From the NCBI RefSeq assembly GCF_006175985.1, contig NZ_SRSH01000008.1:124001-188000 (forward strand): a DNA stretch of 64,000 nucleotides. The letters run 5' to 3'. Positions 48,916-58,523 of this stretch are shown here, in pieces. Under the pieces are notes generated by a model. It searched no databases, was not told the DNA's origin, and saw nothing but the letters and a program-made list of their open reading frames with translations. Each line of letters starts with the position of its first letter. Within the stretch, counting starts at the first letter, position 1. Made by a program: the position numbers and the translations under genes. Source of the stretch: Methylotetracoccus oryzae. Lineage in GTDB: Bacteria > Pseudomonadota > Gammaproteobacteria > Methylococcales > Methylococcaceae.

Positions 48916-50061
48916 ATGAAATTCGAGCTCGTGGATTCATACAGTCAGAATGCCGTGATCAAGGTGGTTGGTATCGGCGGAGGCGGTGGCAATGCCGTCA
49001 ACCACATGGTCACCAATCACATCGAGGGCGTGGAGTTCCTGTGCGCCAACACGGACGCCCAGGCGCTAAAGAGCATCAACGCGCGCTCCGTAATCCAGCT
49101 GGGTAGCGCTCTCACCAAGGGGCTGGGCGCCGGTGCGAATCCGGACATCGGCCGTCAGGCGGCACTCGATGACCGCGAACGCATCCAGGAAGTACTGGAC
49201 GGCGCAGACATGGTTTTCATCACCGCAGGGATGGGTGGCGGTACCGGTACGGGAGCTGCGCCAGTGATTGCCGAGATTGCCAAGGAAGCCGGCATCCTGA
49301 CCGTCGCCGTCGTCACCAAGCCGTTCATGTTCGAGGGACGCAAGCGGCGGCAGATTGCGGACAAAGGCGTCGAGGAACTGAGCCAGTTCGTCGACTCGTT
49401 GATTACGATTCCGAACGACAAACTGCTACCCGTCCTGGGCAAGGATGTCAGCCTGATGCAGGCGTTCGCAGCCGCGAACGACGTCCTGCTCGGAGCCGTC
49501 AAGGGTATTGCCGACCTGATCACCCGCCCCGGCCTCATCAATGTCGACTTCGCCGACGTGCGGACCGTCATGGCTGAGATGGGCATGGCGATGATGGGGA
49601 CGGGAGTCGCCAACGGCGAGAACCGGGCGCGCGAGGCGGCGGAGCGCGCGATCGCGAGCCCCCTGCTCGAAGATACGAGCCTGCAGGGAGCGCGCGGAAT
49701 TCTCGTCAACATTACCGGTGGCCTGGATCTGGCCATCGGCGAGTTCGACGAAGTCGGCAACAAGGTCAAGGAGTTCGCATCCGACGACGCCGTCGTCGTG
49801 ATCGGTACCGTGATTGACCCCGACTTGGTCGATGAAGTGCGCGTGACGGTGGTCGCCACGGGCCTCACCGGTTCACACGCTTCGGGTGAGACCGCTTTGA
49901 AACTGGTGCAGAAGAACACCGGAGAGATCGACTACGAGCAGTTGCAGCGACCGGCTGTCCACCGTCGCCAACCGAAGCATGAGCCGCGCGCGGAGACGGC
50001 GAAGGAGATGGACATGGACTACCTGGATATCCCCGCGTTCCTGCGGCGCCAAGCGGACTGA
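48916..50061 (+). CDS. ftsZ: cell division GTPase FtsZ
   Basis: FtsZ is the tubulin-like GTPase that forms the division ring. The 381-residue protein contains [18 protein letters not shown], the G-box [27 protein letters not shown]-type [17 protein letters not shown] and the T7-like region. It ends in a linker and the conserved C-terminal peptide [13 protein letters not shown], which binds ZipA and FtsA. ATG 48916 has GAGGG 8 bases upstream; a TTG six bases earlier is less likely. lpxC follows after 148 bases, in which I saw no clear promoter. Confidence 0.98.
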   Translation: MKFELVDSYSQNAVIKVVGIGGGGGNAVNHMVTNHIEGVEFLCANTDAQALKSINARSVIQLGSALTKGLGAGANPDIGRQAALDDRERIQEVLDGADMVFITAGMGGGTGTGAAPVIAEIAKEAGILTVAVVTKPFMFEGRKRRQIADKGVEELSQFVDSLITIPNDKLLPVLGKDVSLMQAFAAANDVLLGAVKGIADLITRPGLINVDFADVRTVMAEMGMAMMGTGVANGENRAREAAERAIASPLLEDTSLQGARGILVNITGGLDLAIGEFDEVGNKVKEFASDDAVVVIGTVIDPDLVDEVRVTVVATGLTGSHASGETALKLVQKNTGEIDYEQLQRPAVHRRQPKHEPRAETAKEMDMDYLDIPAFLRRQAD

Positions 50062-50209
50062 TGCCCGCAGCTCGCTACGCGGCGATCCGCGTCCGACCCG
50101 AGGATTCCAAGAGAGACACCGGCGTATTCGAATTTCGGTGGTGCCGCGGCGCGGCCTTCCGTTCGATATCGGTGGGGGCAGACGTTCCCGTCACAATGAG
50201 GAGAGTCAG

Positions 50210-51124
50210 ATGATCAGACAACGAACGCTGAAGAACATGATTCGGGCGACTGGCGTCGGCCTGCACACGGGCGAAAAGGTCTATCTGACCCTCCGTCCCG
50301 CGGCACCGAATACCGGTATCCGATTCAGTCGGGTCGATTTGCCCGAGCCGGTGGTCATCGAGGCTAGGCCCGAAAATGTGGGCGACACGACCTTGTCGAC
50401 CACGCTGATGCACGGCGACGTCCGCATCTCGACCGTCGAACACCTGCTGTCGGCGTTTGCGGGGCTCGGCATCGACAACGCGTACGTGGACGTCAGTGCG
50501 TCGGAGGTCCCAATCATGGACGGCAGCGCCGGGCCGTTCGTGTTTCTGATTCAGTCAGCCGGTGTTCAGGAGCAGGAAGCGCCGAAGCGCTTTATCCGCA
50601 TCAAGCGTCGCCTGATGGTTCAGGATGGTGAGAAGTATGCCCGGTTCGAACCCTACGACGGTTTCAAGGTGACCTTCACCATCGATTTCGATCACCCCGC
50701 CTTTCACACCGACAGCCAGACGGCGAGCATCGATTTTTCCTCGACGTCTTTCGTCAAGGAAGTCGCAAGGGCGCGCACCTTCGGTTTCATGCGCGACATC
50801 GAGGCGCTGCGCAAGCGTCGACTGGCGCTGGGCGGCAGCATGGACAATGCGATCGTCGTGGACAACTATCGGATCCTGAACGAAGACGGCCTGCGCTATG
50901 CGGACGAGTTCGTGAAGCACAAGATCCTCGACGCCATTGGTGATCTTTACCTGCTCGGTCACAGCCTGATCGGCGCATTCGTGGGTTACAAGTCCGGGCA
51001 TGCGCTGAACAACAAGCTCCTGATGGAACTGTTGCGCCGTAAGGATGCCTGGGAAATGATCACCTTCCGTGATGACGAGGCGCTGCCGATTTCCTACATG
51101 CGCCCGGCCCAGGTCGCACGCTGA
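50210..51124 (+). CDS. lpxC: UDP-3-O-acyl-N-acetylglucosamine deacetylase LpxC
   Basis: LpxC is the zinc deacetylase that commits UDP-GlcNAc to lipid A. The 304-residue protein has [21 protein letters not shown], the zinc and active-site segment [32 protein letters not shown] and [20 protein letters not shown] with the remaining zinc ligands. ATG 50210 is preceded by AATGAGGAGAG, a strong Shine-Dalgarno; longer upstream frames are Arg-rich non-homologous sequence. It closes the dcw cluster as usual and converges on dciA 93 bases away. Confidence 0.97.
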   Translation: MIRQRTLKNMIRATGVGLHTGEKVYLTLRPAAPNTGIRFSRVDLPEPVVIEARPENVGDTTLSTTLMHGDVRISTVEHLLSAFAGLGIDNAYVDVSASEVPIMDGSAGPFVFLIQSAGVQEQEAPKRFIRIKRRLMVQDGEKYARFEPYDGFKVTFTIDFDHPAFHTDSQTASIDFSSTSFVKEVARARTFGFMRDIEALRKRRLALGGSMDNAIVVDNYRILNEDGLRYADEFVKHKILDAIGDLYLLGHSLIGAFVGYKSGHALNNKLLMELLRRKDAWEMITFRDDEALPISYMRPAQVAR

Positions 51125-51217
51125 TCCCATGCTTGCGGAACGGGGGCGGCAGTATTCGCTCGCAACCCTCGTTCTTTTCTTTCCGGCTGCGATGGGTAGC
51201 GTAGCGGGGAGTCGGCG

Positions 51218-51697
51218 CTAGCGGCGCTCCGCGTCGCGGAGCGTCTCCGCCAAACGCGCCAGCGCGGCCTGGATCTCGTCGCTTGGAGAGTATCTGGCCG
51301 CCGTTTCGACTTGCTCGGCGATTGCGCGGGTCGGAAGTGCAAGTTCGCGCAGCCTCCGGTCGATTTGCCAGCCCGGAAAAACGCGGATCTGCACATGTCG
51401 CCAACGCGACTCGAAGCGGTGGTTCAGCGTCGGGAGGGCCGGCGCCAGCGCGAAACGGAGCGCAGTGGCATGGACGGCCGCGTCCGCAAAGACGACCAGA
51501 TGGTCGTGGTGTGAGACACAGTGTACGCAGTGCTTCGCAAGACGCTCGGGAATGAGCGAGCGAACCGCGTGCTCGATCGCCGCGTGAATCTGGCAGCGCG
51601 CGACGAAGTCGGCCAGACCTGGCGTTTGCGAAACGATTAGGCCAAGCTCGCGCCCGCGCCGGCGACGCTTAGTCGGTCGTGAGGGTCGCTCAGTCAT
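51218..51697 (-). CDS. dciA: DciA/DUF721 family protein, putative DnaB helicase-loading factor
   Basis: The 159-residue protein matches the DUF721/DciA family, which assists loading of the replicative helicase DnaB in bacteria without DnaC. The visible core is AIEHAVRSLIPERLAKHCVHCVSHHDHLVVFADAAVHATALRFALAPALPTL. A basic N-terminal tail precedes it and an Ala/Glu-rich C-terminus ends with EIQAALARLAETLRD. The site beside lpxC is where pseudomonads and relatives keep this gene. It lies 20 bases downstream of patZ on the same strand. Sequence identity looks modest, so the call leans on context. Confidence 0.8.
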   Translation of the reverse strand: MTERPSRPTKRRRRGRELGLIVSQTPGLADFVARCQIHAAIEHAVRSLIPERLAKHCVHCVSHHDHLVVFADAAVHATALRFALAPALPTLNHRFESRWRHVQIRVFPGWQIDRRLRELALPTRAIAEQVETAARYSPSDEIQAALARLAETLRDAERR

Positions 51698-51717
51698 CCG
51701 CGGGTGTTAGTGCTGCT

Positions 51718-54396
51718 TCACAGCACCCGTGTGACACGCAGTACATCCGGATCATCCTCTTTTTCGCACGCCCGAAAGCCAAGCTTCTCCGTGAAGCGCA
51801 ACATCGCCGTGTTGCGGGCTAGTACTTCGCCCTCCAGTGTTTCGAAGCCTTTTTCACGACCCGCTGCGATCAACTGATTCATCAGCCGCGTGCCTAGGCC
51901 ATGACGTTGCCAGTCGTCGGCGATGACCACGGCGAATTCGGCGCTGCGCGCATCCGGATTCGGGAAAAAACGGGCGACTGCGATTTCGGTTTCCTCGCCA
52001 GCCACGGTGGTGGTTGCGATCAGCGCGAGTTCCCGGTGGTAATCGAGTTGCGTAAATCTCACCAGCAGTTCCTGACTCAACTCCCTCAGCGCTTGGTTGA
52101 AGCGCAGGTAGCGTGCCTCCGGGGACAGTTTTCGGACGAAGGCGCGCTCGATCGCTGCGTCCTCCGGCCGGATGGGCCGGATCGTGATGTCCTGCCCCTC
52201 CGGCAACTGGAAGCGACTGATCCAGTTACTCGGATATGGATGAATCGCCATATGGTCGAAGTGACGCCGACCGGCAATGGGCGGGCGCACCATGATGCGT
52301 GTATCCAGCGCGCGAACGCCGTCCTCATCGGCAACCAGGGGATTGATGTCCAGTTCCTCGATCTGCGGGAGTTCGCAAACCATCTCGGAAATCCGCAGCA
52401 GTACACGGATCAGAGCGTCCAGATTGATTGGGGGAAGGTTACGGAACTGGCCCAGTAGCCGAGAAATTCGGGTCTTGGCGATCAGGTTCCGAGCGAGATC
52501 CTCGTTGAGCGGCGGTAGCGCGATGGCCCGGTCCCGAAGTACCTCGATTGCAGTGCCTCCCGCTCCGAAGCTGATGACCGGACCGAATACCGGGTCCTGG
52601 ACGACGCCGACGAAGAGTTCCCGTCCGCTCGTCCGCTGGTACATTCTCTCGACGGTCACGCCGAGCAGTGTGGCCTCGGGACGCAACTCCTGCACGCGTG
52701 CCAGCATGTCAGAGTAAGCGTGGCGGATCGATGCGGCGCTATCGATATTCAGCCGGACGCCATCGACGTCGGATTTGTGCACAATGTCGGGGGAGCGGAT
52801 CTTCAGCGCGACGGGAAAGCCCAGGCATTCGGCAGCCGCCAGCGCCTCATTGGGGGAGCCCGCGTCGATCGCCGCGCCCGCCGGGATATGAAAGGCGCCC
52901 AGGACCGCGCGTGTCTCGAGAGGGGTCAGCAGTGCCTGCCGCGATCCGAGCGCGCCATCGATGATCAGTTGGGCACCCGCAAGATCGGGTCGTTCCAATT
53001 CGGCCAGTGGCCCGGGCACCTGCATCAGAAGGCGCTGGTTTCTTCGGTACTCGACCAGATAGCCGAAGGCCTCGATGGCCGTCTCGGGATTGACGAAGTC
53101 CGGAATCCGCGCTGCCCGGAACAACGCTCGGCCCGCCTGAACCTGCCGCTCGCCAAGCCAGCAGGCGAGGAGTGGCTTGTCCGTGCGGCTTGCGGCGGCG
53201 ATCACCGCCTCCGCGGCCTCGGCTGGCTGCGACATGGCTTGTGGTGTCAGCATCACCAGGAGTCCGTCGACAGCAGGGTCTGCGGCACAGGTCTCGACCG
53301 CTGTGCGATACCGCTCCGGTGACGCATCGCCGAGGATGTCCACCGGGTTGGCGCGAGACCAGTTCTCGGGCAGTTGCTGGTTTAGGGCGTTTAGCGTGTC
53401 GGGACCGAGCACAGCCAGTTCGAGTCCCTTGTCGATGGCCCAGTCGGTCGCCATGACCCCCGGTCCGCCCGCATTGGTAACGATGGCCAACCGGTCCCCG
53501 CGGATCCGTGGTGGCGACGACAGCAATTGGGCCGCTGCGAACAACTGCTCTATCGTGGCAGCACGCACGACACCAGCGCGCTCAAGTGCGGCGGCGAAGA
53601 CATCGTCCGCGCCCACCAGCGCTCCGGTGTGAGTCATCGCAGCGCGAGACCCCTCGGCATGACGCCCCGACTTGATCACGATGACTGGCTTGAGGCGCGC
53701 TGCGGCGCGCAGGCCGCTGAGGAAGGGTCGGGCGTTCGTGACGCCTTCGACGTACATTAGGATGCTACGGGTTTTGGGGTCCAGCGTCAGGTAATCCAGT
53801 ACCTCCCCAAAACCGACGTCGGCCGCGTCGCCGATCGAAACGATCAGAGAAAAGCCGATGCCGTGCGCGCCAGCCCAATCGAGAATGGCGGTACAGATTG
53901 CGCCCGATTGGGATATCAATGCGATGGAGCCGGGTTCGGCGACGTTATTGCTGAAGGTCGCGTTGAGTCGAGCGCTCGGGCGGATGAAGCCAAGGCAGTT
54001 CGGGCCGAGCAGCCGAATTCCCGCGCGCCGACACTCCTCGACGACCGCCTGTTCCAGGCGCTTGCCCGCGGCGTCGTGTTCGCCGAAGCCCGCAGACAGG
54101 ACGACGGCAGCGCGGACATGGCGTTCCCCGCACGCGCGCAGGATCTGGACCACGGTCGAGGCTGGGGTCGCGATGACCGCCAGATCCACATCTTGTCCCA
54201 GCGCCTCCATCGAGGGTGCGCAGGGCAGACCCCTGACTTCCGAGTATTTCGGGTTGATGGCGAAGATGGGTCCCCCGAAACCCCCATCCAGGAGATTGGC
54301 GTAGAGACGGGTACCGACGGCGTCGGCACGCTCACTCGCACCGAAGACCGCGATCGATCGTGGCGCGAACAGGGGTTCCAGGTAATGTCGGCTCAT
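51718..54396 (-). CDS. patZ: protein lysine acetyltransferase, acyl-CoA synthetase-like with GNAT domain
   Basis: This 892-residue protein resembles E. coli PatZ (YfiQ/Pka, 886 residues), which acetylates lysines of acetyl-CoA synthetase and other proteins. Domains in order are the CoA-binding domain (LFAPRSIAVFGASERADAVG), a succinyl-CoA-ligase-like region (ISQSGAICTAILDWAG, PGVMATDWAIDKGLELA) and an ATP-grasp part (FPVALKIRSPDIVHKSDVDGV, FGAGGTAIEVLRDRAIALPP). A C-terminal GNAT domain follows from about residue 720, with the acetyl-CoA loop WQRHGLGTRLMNQL. ATG 54396 with AGGGAG 9 bases upstream is the preferred start, although the frame is open for another 99 codons into dedA. Confidence 0.92.
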   Translation of the reverse strand: MSRHYLEPLFAPRSIAVFGASERADAVGTRLYANLLDGGFGGPIFAINPKYSEVRGLPCAPSMEALGQDVDLAVIATPASTVVQILRACGERHVRAAVVLSAGFGEHDAAGKRLEQAVVEECRRAGIRLLGPNCLGFIRPSARLNATFSNNVAEPGSIALISQSGAICTAILDWAGAHGIGFSLIVSIGDAADVGFGEVLDYLTLDPKTRSILMYVEGVTNARPFLSGLRAAARLKPVIVIKSGRHAEGSRAAMTHTGALVGADDVFAAALERAGVVRAATIEQLFAAAQLLSSPPRIRGDRLAIVTNAGGPGVMATDWAIDKGLELAVLGPDTLNALNQQLPENWSRANPVDILGDASPERYRTAVETCAADPAVDGLLVMLTPQAMSQPAEAAEAVIAAASRTDKPLLACWLGERQVQAGRALFRAARIPDFVNPETAIEAFGYLVEYRRNQRLLMQVPGPLAELERPDLAGAQLIIDGALGSRQALLTPLETRAVLGAFHIPAGAAIDAGSPNEALAAAECLGFPVALKIRSPDIVHKSDVDGVRLNIDSAASIRHAYSDMLARVQELRPEATLLGVTVERMYQRTSGRELFVGVVQDPVFGPVISFGAGGTAIEVLRDRAIALPPLNEDLARNLIAKTRISRLLGQFRNLPPINLDALIRVLLRISEMVCELPQIEELDINPLVADEDGVRALDTRIMVRPPIAGRRHFDHMAIHPYPSNWISRFQLPEGQDITIRPIRPEDAAIERAFVRKLSPEARYLRFNQALRELSQELLVRFTQLDYHRELALIATTTVAGEETEIAVARFFPNPDARSAEFAVVIADDWQRHGLGTRLMNQLIAAGREKGFETLEGEVLARNTAMLRFTEKLGFRACEKEDDPDVLRVTRVL

Positions 54397-54503
54397 GGCG
54401 AGTACTCCCTGGTTTGGCCGCGGAACGCAGGAGACGAGGCGCCGCCGCCGATGCCGACCCGGGGAAATCTCCGACGCGGCCGGCAAGGTGCCGCTAGGGA
54501 TTC

Positions 54504-55142
54504 CTATTCCGTGTCCTCTGCCGTAGTCTCGCGAGCGGCGCGCGCGAGCTTCCTCCGGTGCAACATCACATAGACCGCGATCAGGAGCGCGCTGAACGCG
54601 AGGATGTCGATGACCGCGTTTTTCGAGTAGCGTTCTATCAGTTCCTGGTTGGCGCCAATGAAGTAGCCGATCCAGGCGAGCACTGAAACCCATAGCGCGG
54701 CGCCGGCCAGCGTATACAGGGTGAATTTCCAGTGATCCATCCTTGCCAGGCCGGCGGGGAGCGAGATCAGATGCCGCGCGACCGGGAGTAGGCGTCCGAC
54801 AAAAGTCGAAATCTCCCCGTGGTCGCGAAAAAAGCGTTCGACCTTGGCGAAGTGCTCCTCGGTGATCATCACGTATCGGCCGTAGCGGAGCAGCAGGCGT
54901 CGACCCAGATAACGCGCAGCGAAGTAGTTGGCGTATGCGCCCACCAGGCTGCCGAGCGTTCCGCTGAGAATCACCAGCGTCATGTTCATCTGACCTTGCT
55001 GCACCAGGTAACCCGCCGGCGGCATGACGATTTCGCTGGGTATGGGAATCACGGAGCTTTCCATGGCCATCAGCAGGAAGATCCCCCAGTAGCCCATGGA
55101 GCCGATGGTCGTGACGAGCCAGTTGATCAGTTCATGCAGCAC
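54504..55142 (-). CDS. DedA family membrane protein
   Basis: DedA proteins are inner-membrane transporters; some recycle undecaprenyl phosphate or phospholipids across the membrane. The 212-residue protein has about five hydrophobic segments and the family landmarks ESSVIPIPSEIVMPPAGYL, LGSLVGAYANYFAARYLGR and FVGRLLPVARHLISLPAGLARM, in which the Arg of GRLLPVAR is typical. It follows pcm by 31 bases on the same strand. Which DedA subgroup and which lipid it serves cannot be told from the sequence, so no gene symbol is given. Confidence 0.92.
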   Translation of the reverse strand: MLHELINWLVTTIGSMGYWGIFLLMAMESSVIPIPSEIVMPPAGYLVQQGQMNMTLVILSGTLGSLVGAYANYFAARYLGRRLLLRYGRYVMITEEHFAKVERFFRDHGEISTFVGRLLPVARHLISLPAGLARMDHWKFTLYTLAGAALWVSVLAWIGYFIGANQELIERYSKNAVIDILAFSALLIAVYVMLHRRKLARAARETTAEDTE

Positions 55143-55173
55143 AGTCGGAGCATCCTTGATGGTTTAAACAGAC

Positions 55174-55806
55174 TTATACGGTGCCCGCGACGAGCGGCAC
55201 GAAGGTTACGGGCTCGATCGACTCCATCTCGAAGCCGGTTTCCGTCCTGGTAATGCGGTGCAGCATCTGCTCTCGCCCCGCGCCGAGCGGCACGATCATC
55301 ACGGCACCCCGGCCGAGTTGGTCGAGCAAGGCTTGAGGGACTTCGGCGGGCGCGGCGGTGACGAGCACGCCGTCGAACGGCGAGTAATCATCCCAGCCCC
55401 AGGCTCCGTCACTGTGCTTGAGCCGCACGTTGCGCAGTCCCATGTCCTGCAGACAGCGCCGGGCGCGTTGCTGTAAGGGGTAGATGCGTTCCACCGAATA
55501 GACGCGCTTCACCAGCTGCGCCAAGACCGCCGTCTGGTAGCCAGAGCCCGTTCCGACCTCAAGTACTTTCTCGGGGGTGCGCCGCTCCAGCAGCAACTCG
55601 GTCATCCGGGCAATGGTGTAGGGCTGGGAAATCGTCTGATTGAAACCGATCGGCAACGCCGTGTCGTCGTACGCCCGGCTTGCAAAAGCGTCTTCCACGA
55701 AGATGTGCCGCGGTGTGGCGAGCAGCGTGTCGAGGACGATGCGGCTCTTGATGCCTTGGCCCTCAAGGCGCCGAATCATCCGCTCGCGCGTCCGGCGCGA
55801 CGTCAT
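55174..55806 (-). CDS. pcm: protein-L-isoaspartate O-methyltransferase
   Basis: Pcm methylates isoaspartyl residues to repair aged proteins. The 210-residue product has FVEDAFASRAYDDTALPIGF, NQTISQPYTIARMTELL, the SAM loop VLEVGTGSGYQTAVLA, VYSVERIYPLQQRARR and FDGVLVTAAPAEVP. I choose ATG 55806 because GGAGGG lies 7 bases upstream and the length matches E. coli (208). A TTG at 55833 that overlaps the surE stop would add nine residues. surE-pcm is the conserved pair; the nlpD-rpoS genes that often follow are replaced here by dedA and patZ. Confidence 0.95.
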   Translation of the reverse strand: MTSRRTRERMIRRLEGQGIKSRIVLDTLLATPRHIFVEDAFASRAYDDTALPIGFNQTISQPYTIARMTELLLERRTPEKVLEVGTGSGYQTAVLAQLVKRVYSVERIYPLQQRARRCLQDMGLRNVRLKHSDGAWGWDDYSPFDGVLVTAAPAEVPQALLDQLGRGAVMIVPLGAGREQMLHRITRTETGFEMESIEPVTFVPLVAGTV

Positions 55807-55829
55807 CCCGCTACCCTCCAGCCGCAGGT

Positions 55830-56585
55830 TCAAGCGCTATTCCCCGCCAACAGCCATTCCGCGATCAGAGGGACGCGCTCATAGCGGGTCAGGTCGATCT
55901 GCAACGGCGTAACGGACACGTAATGACTGCGCACCGCGAAGAAGTCGGTGCCCGGTCCCGCGTCCTGTTCGGGGCCTGCGGATCCAACCCAGTAGATTTC
56001 ACGGCCGCGAGGGTCCAGCGACCTGATCACGGGCTCGGCCTTGTGACGCTGGCCGAGACGTGTTGCCTGGAATCCTCTGAGTTCCGCGTAAGGAATATCG
56101 GGGACGTTGACGTTCAGGATCGTGTCCGGCGGCAGTGGATCCTTCAGGACGCGTTCCAGAAGGTTCACCGCGACCCGGGCGGCCGTCTCGAAGTGCGTCG
56201 GATTCGAGGAACCGAGCGAAATCGCGACCGCCGGCAGACCGAGAAAGCGCCCTTCGGTCGCCGCGGCGACGGTGCCCGAGTAGATCACGTCGTCGCCAAG
56301 ATTCGCGCCATGGTTGATACCGGCGAACACCATGTCGGGTTCCCGTTCCAGCAGGCCGGTAATCGCGAGATGTACGCAGTCGGTCGGGGTGCCGTCGACC
56401 TTGATGAACCCGTTGGGCGCAGCGGCGACGCGCAAAGGACGCTCGAGGGTTAAGGAATTACTGGCGCCGCTGCGATTGCGTTCGGGCGCCACAACGGTGA
56501 GGTCCACCAGCGGACGCAGTGCCTCCGCGAGCGCAATCAGACCCGGGGCAGCGTAACCGTCGTCGTTGCTTAGCAGAATGTGCAT
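55830..56585 (-). CDS. surE: 5'/3'-nucleotidase SurE
   Basis: SurE is a metal-dependent nucleoside monophosphate phosphatase linked to stationary-phase survival. The 251-residue protein begins [19 protein letters not shown], with the metal-binding Asp pair of SNDDG, then [53 protein letters not shown] and [11 protein letters not shown] 56585 is the standard start; 12 upstream codons are open but not conserved. It heads the minus-strand run surE-pcm-dedA. truD, its common upstream neighbour, is absent. Confidence 0.96.
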   Translation of the reverse strand: MHILLSNDDGYAAPGLIALAEALRPLVDLTVVAPERNRSGASNSLTLERPLRVAAAPNGFIKVDGTPTDCVHLAITGLLEREPDMVFAGINHGANLGDDVIYSGTVAAATEGRFLGLPAVAISLGSSNPTHFETAARVAVNLLERVLKDPLPPDTILNVNVPDIPYAELRGFQATRLGQRHKAEPVIRSLDPRGREIYWVGSAGPEQDAGPGTDFFAVRSHYVSVTPLQIDLTRYERVPLIAEWLLAGNSA

Positions 56586-56824
56586 CGGTGGGGCAGGTTC
56601 TAAGACCAAATGGTACCACACCGCAGGCGCTTTTCCCGTGCCGCTTGCTTAACCTCGTGGTCGAACCGGACGTGGCGCACGGCCATAACCTCGAGTCAGC
56701 CTTGCTGCGCTCGCGGTGGATCGCTAGGATGTCGCGTCCGTTGAGCGATATCCGCGAAAGGGCTGCACGCTGTCCGGCTCGCGCAACGTGCCCAACGATC
56801 TGTCATGGATTTGAGTAAGCCTTC

Positions 56825-57748
56825 ATGCTGAACACCATCAAGGCAGCGGTCGTGCAACGACTCGGCGCCTGCACTGCGTACCAAAGGTTCCGTGCCTTGC
56901 CGTTGCTGGCGCAGCGCCTTGCGGTCGTGGCCGCATTGGCGACCGTGCTGACGGCAGCGCTCGCCATCGTCTATTTTTTTGTCAGCCCCGTCATCGCGGT
57001 TGGCGCACTGGCCAGCATCGCAGCAGGGCTCGCGACGGGTCTGGGCGCATTGCCTGCGTTGTTTTTCCGGCAGGTCTCACAGCGCCTGCTTTACATCATG
57101 CTGGGCTTCGCGGCAGGCGTGATGCTTGCGGCGACCGCTTTCTCCCTGCTGGTGCCCGGGATTGAGTACGGCAATCAGATCTGGCCCGGTAAGGGGATTT
57201 TCGTCGTATCCGGAGGCTTGTTGGCAGGAGCCGGATTCCTGGAGCTTGCGGATCGGTTTCTGCCGTATGAACGGTTTCTGGCGGAGCGTGGCGAACTGAT
57301 CACCTCGTTGCGTAAGGTCTGGCTGTTCATCGCCGCCATCACGCTGCACAATTTTCCGGAAGGCATGGCGGTCGGCGTCAGCTTCGGTGGGGGCGACTGG
57401 CACAACGGTCTCGTGATCGCGATTGCGATCGGCCTGCAGAATATCGTCGAAGGCCTGGCCGTCGCACTTCCGCTGGTGGGGCTCGGTTATGCGCGCAGTC
57501 AGGCTGTCTTCATCGCCACCTTGACCGGGCTGGTCGAGCCGGTCGGCGGGCTGCTCGGGGTGGCTGCCGTGTCTTTCTTCTTTCCTCTGTTGCCGATAGG
57601 CATGGCTTTCGCGGCGGGCGCGATGCTGTTCGTGATTGCCGATGACATCATCCCCGAAACACAGTCGAAAGGTAAGGCGCGATCCGCGACTTTCGCCTTT
57701 GTCTTCGGGTTTGTCGTGATGATGGTTCTGGACAACCTGCTGGGCTGA
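56825..57748 (+). CDS. ZIP family divalent metal transporter
   Basis: This 307-residue membrane protein belongs to the ZIP family, probably the GufA-like subgroup, which imports zinc or other divalent metals. About eight transmembrane helices are visible. The metal-site motifs are HNFPEGMAVGVSFGGG (helix 4) and GLQNIVEGLAVALPLVG (helix 5), with GLVEPVGGLLGV following and a final short helix VMMVLDNLLG. An N-terminal hydrophilic extension of about 30 residues precedes the first helix. A 239-base gap upstream shows no obvious Zur or MntR box. A GDT1-family gene follows after 11 bases, suggesting a metal-homeostasis pair. Confidence 0.9.
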   Translation: MLNTIKAAVVQRLGACTAYQRFRALPLLAQRLAVVAALATVLTAALAIVYFFVSPVIAVGALASIAAGLATGLGALPALFFRQVSQRLLYIMLGFAAGVMLAATAFSLLVPGIEYGNQIWPGKGIFVVSGGLLAGAGFLELADRFLPYERFLAERGELITSLRKVWLFIAAITLHNFPEGMAVGVSFGGGDWHNGLVIAIAIGLQNIVEGLAVALPLVGLGYARSQAVFIATLTGLVEPVGGLLGVAAVSFFFPLLPIGMAFAAGAMLFVIADDIIPETQSKGKARSATFAFVFGFVVMMVLDNLLG

Positions 57749-57759
57749 TTGCATCGGCG

Positions 57760-58446
57760 ATGGCGTGCCCCCTGTCCACGGAACTCCACACCTGGCTGCA
57801 CGATCAGGTCTTCGACGCGGAGGTGTGGCGCTGGTTCACTGTGGCCGGCACGAGCTTCCTGGTGATCGCGGCCGCGGAAATCGGCGACAAGAGCCAACTC
57901 GTGTGCATGATGCTGTCCGCACGCCACCGGGGCTTGCCGGTGATGCTCGGTGCCCTCGCAGCATTCGGGCTGCTGAACCTGATGGCAGTCGTGTTCGGAG
58001 CTGCGATCGCGGAATGGGTCCCGCGCCCCTTGCTGCTGTTCGGCGTGGCGGCGCTGTTCGCTGTCTTCGGGTTAATTGCGCTGCTGTCGCGTGAAGACGA
58101 AGCCGCCGAGGAGTTCCGCGAAATGCGGGGTCACGGTGTGTTTGCGACCACGTTCCTGATGCTCGTGCTGGCCGAGTTCGGCGACAAGACGCAGCTGGCG
58201 ACGGCCGGACTCAGTGTCGGTGCGGCGCCATTGCCGGTCTGGACGGGTGCGACGCTGGGGCTTGGCTTTACCTCTGCGCTTGGGATCTACGCGGGGCGCA
58301 CCGTCTTGCAGCGCATCCCCTTACGCCTGCTGCATCGCATCAGTGGAGTGATGTTCCTGATGCTGGCAGGCTACGCGCTGGCGAACGCGTTGGCCGGCGT
58401 CAGGGTCACGGCTGTCCTGCAGCAACTGTTTCCCCAGGCGTTTTAG
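57760..58446 (+). CDS. GDT1/UPF0016 (TMEM165) family cation transporter
   Basis: The 228-residue protein is a member of the GDT1/UPF0016 family, which includes bacterial manganese exporters and eukaryotic TMEM165. Two inverted repeats each carry the E-x-G-D-K-[ST] signature: AAEIGDKSQLVCMML near residue 39 and LAEFGDKTQLATAGL near residue 139. About six to seven helices are predicted. It lies 11 bases after the ZIP gene and is probably cotranscribed. By family knowledge it may export manganese or exchange Ca/Mn for protons. No yybP-ykoY manganese riboswitch was recognised upstream. Confidence 0.9.
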   Translation: MACPLSTELHTWLHDQVFDAEVWRWFTVAGTSFLVIAAAEIGDKSQLVCMMLSARHRGLPVMLGALAAFGLLNLMAVVFGAAIAEWVPRPLLLFGVAALFAVFGLIALLSREDEAAEEFREMRGHGVFATTFLMLVLAEFGDKTQLATAGLSVGAAPLPVWTGATLGLGFTSALGIYAGRTVLQRIPLRLLHRISGVMFLMLAGYALANALAGVRVTAVLQQLFPQAF

Positions 58447-58496
58447 CGGCGGTAATGGTCTTGCGCGGGCTGTTTGGGTGCAGGGGCTCTTCCCGG

Positions 58497-58517
58497 CAGG
58501 CGACCATGTGTCGCCTG
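58497..58517. terminator. hairpin between the GDT1-family gene and nadB
   Basis: CAGGCGAC (58497-58504) and GTCGCCTG (58510-58517) form a perfect 8-bp stem with a five-base loop in the 77-base gap between two converging genes. No T-run follows on either strand. A bidirectional transcript end is the likely role. Confidence 0.45.
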
Positions 58518-58523
58518 TGAACG

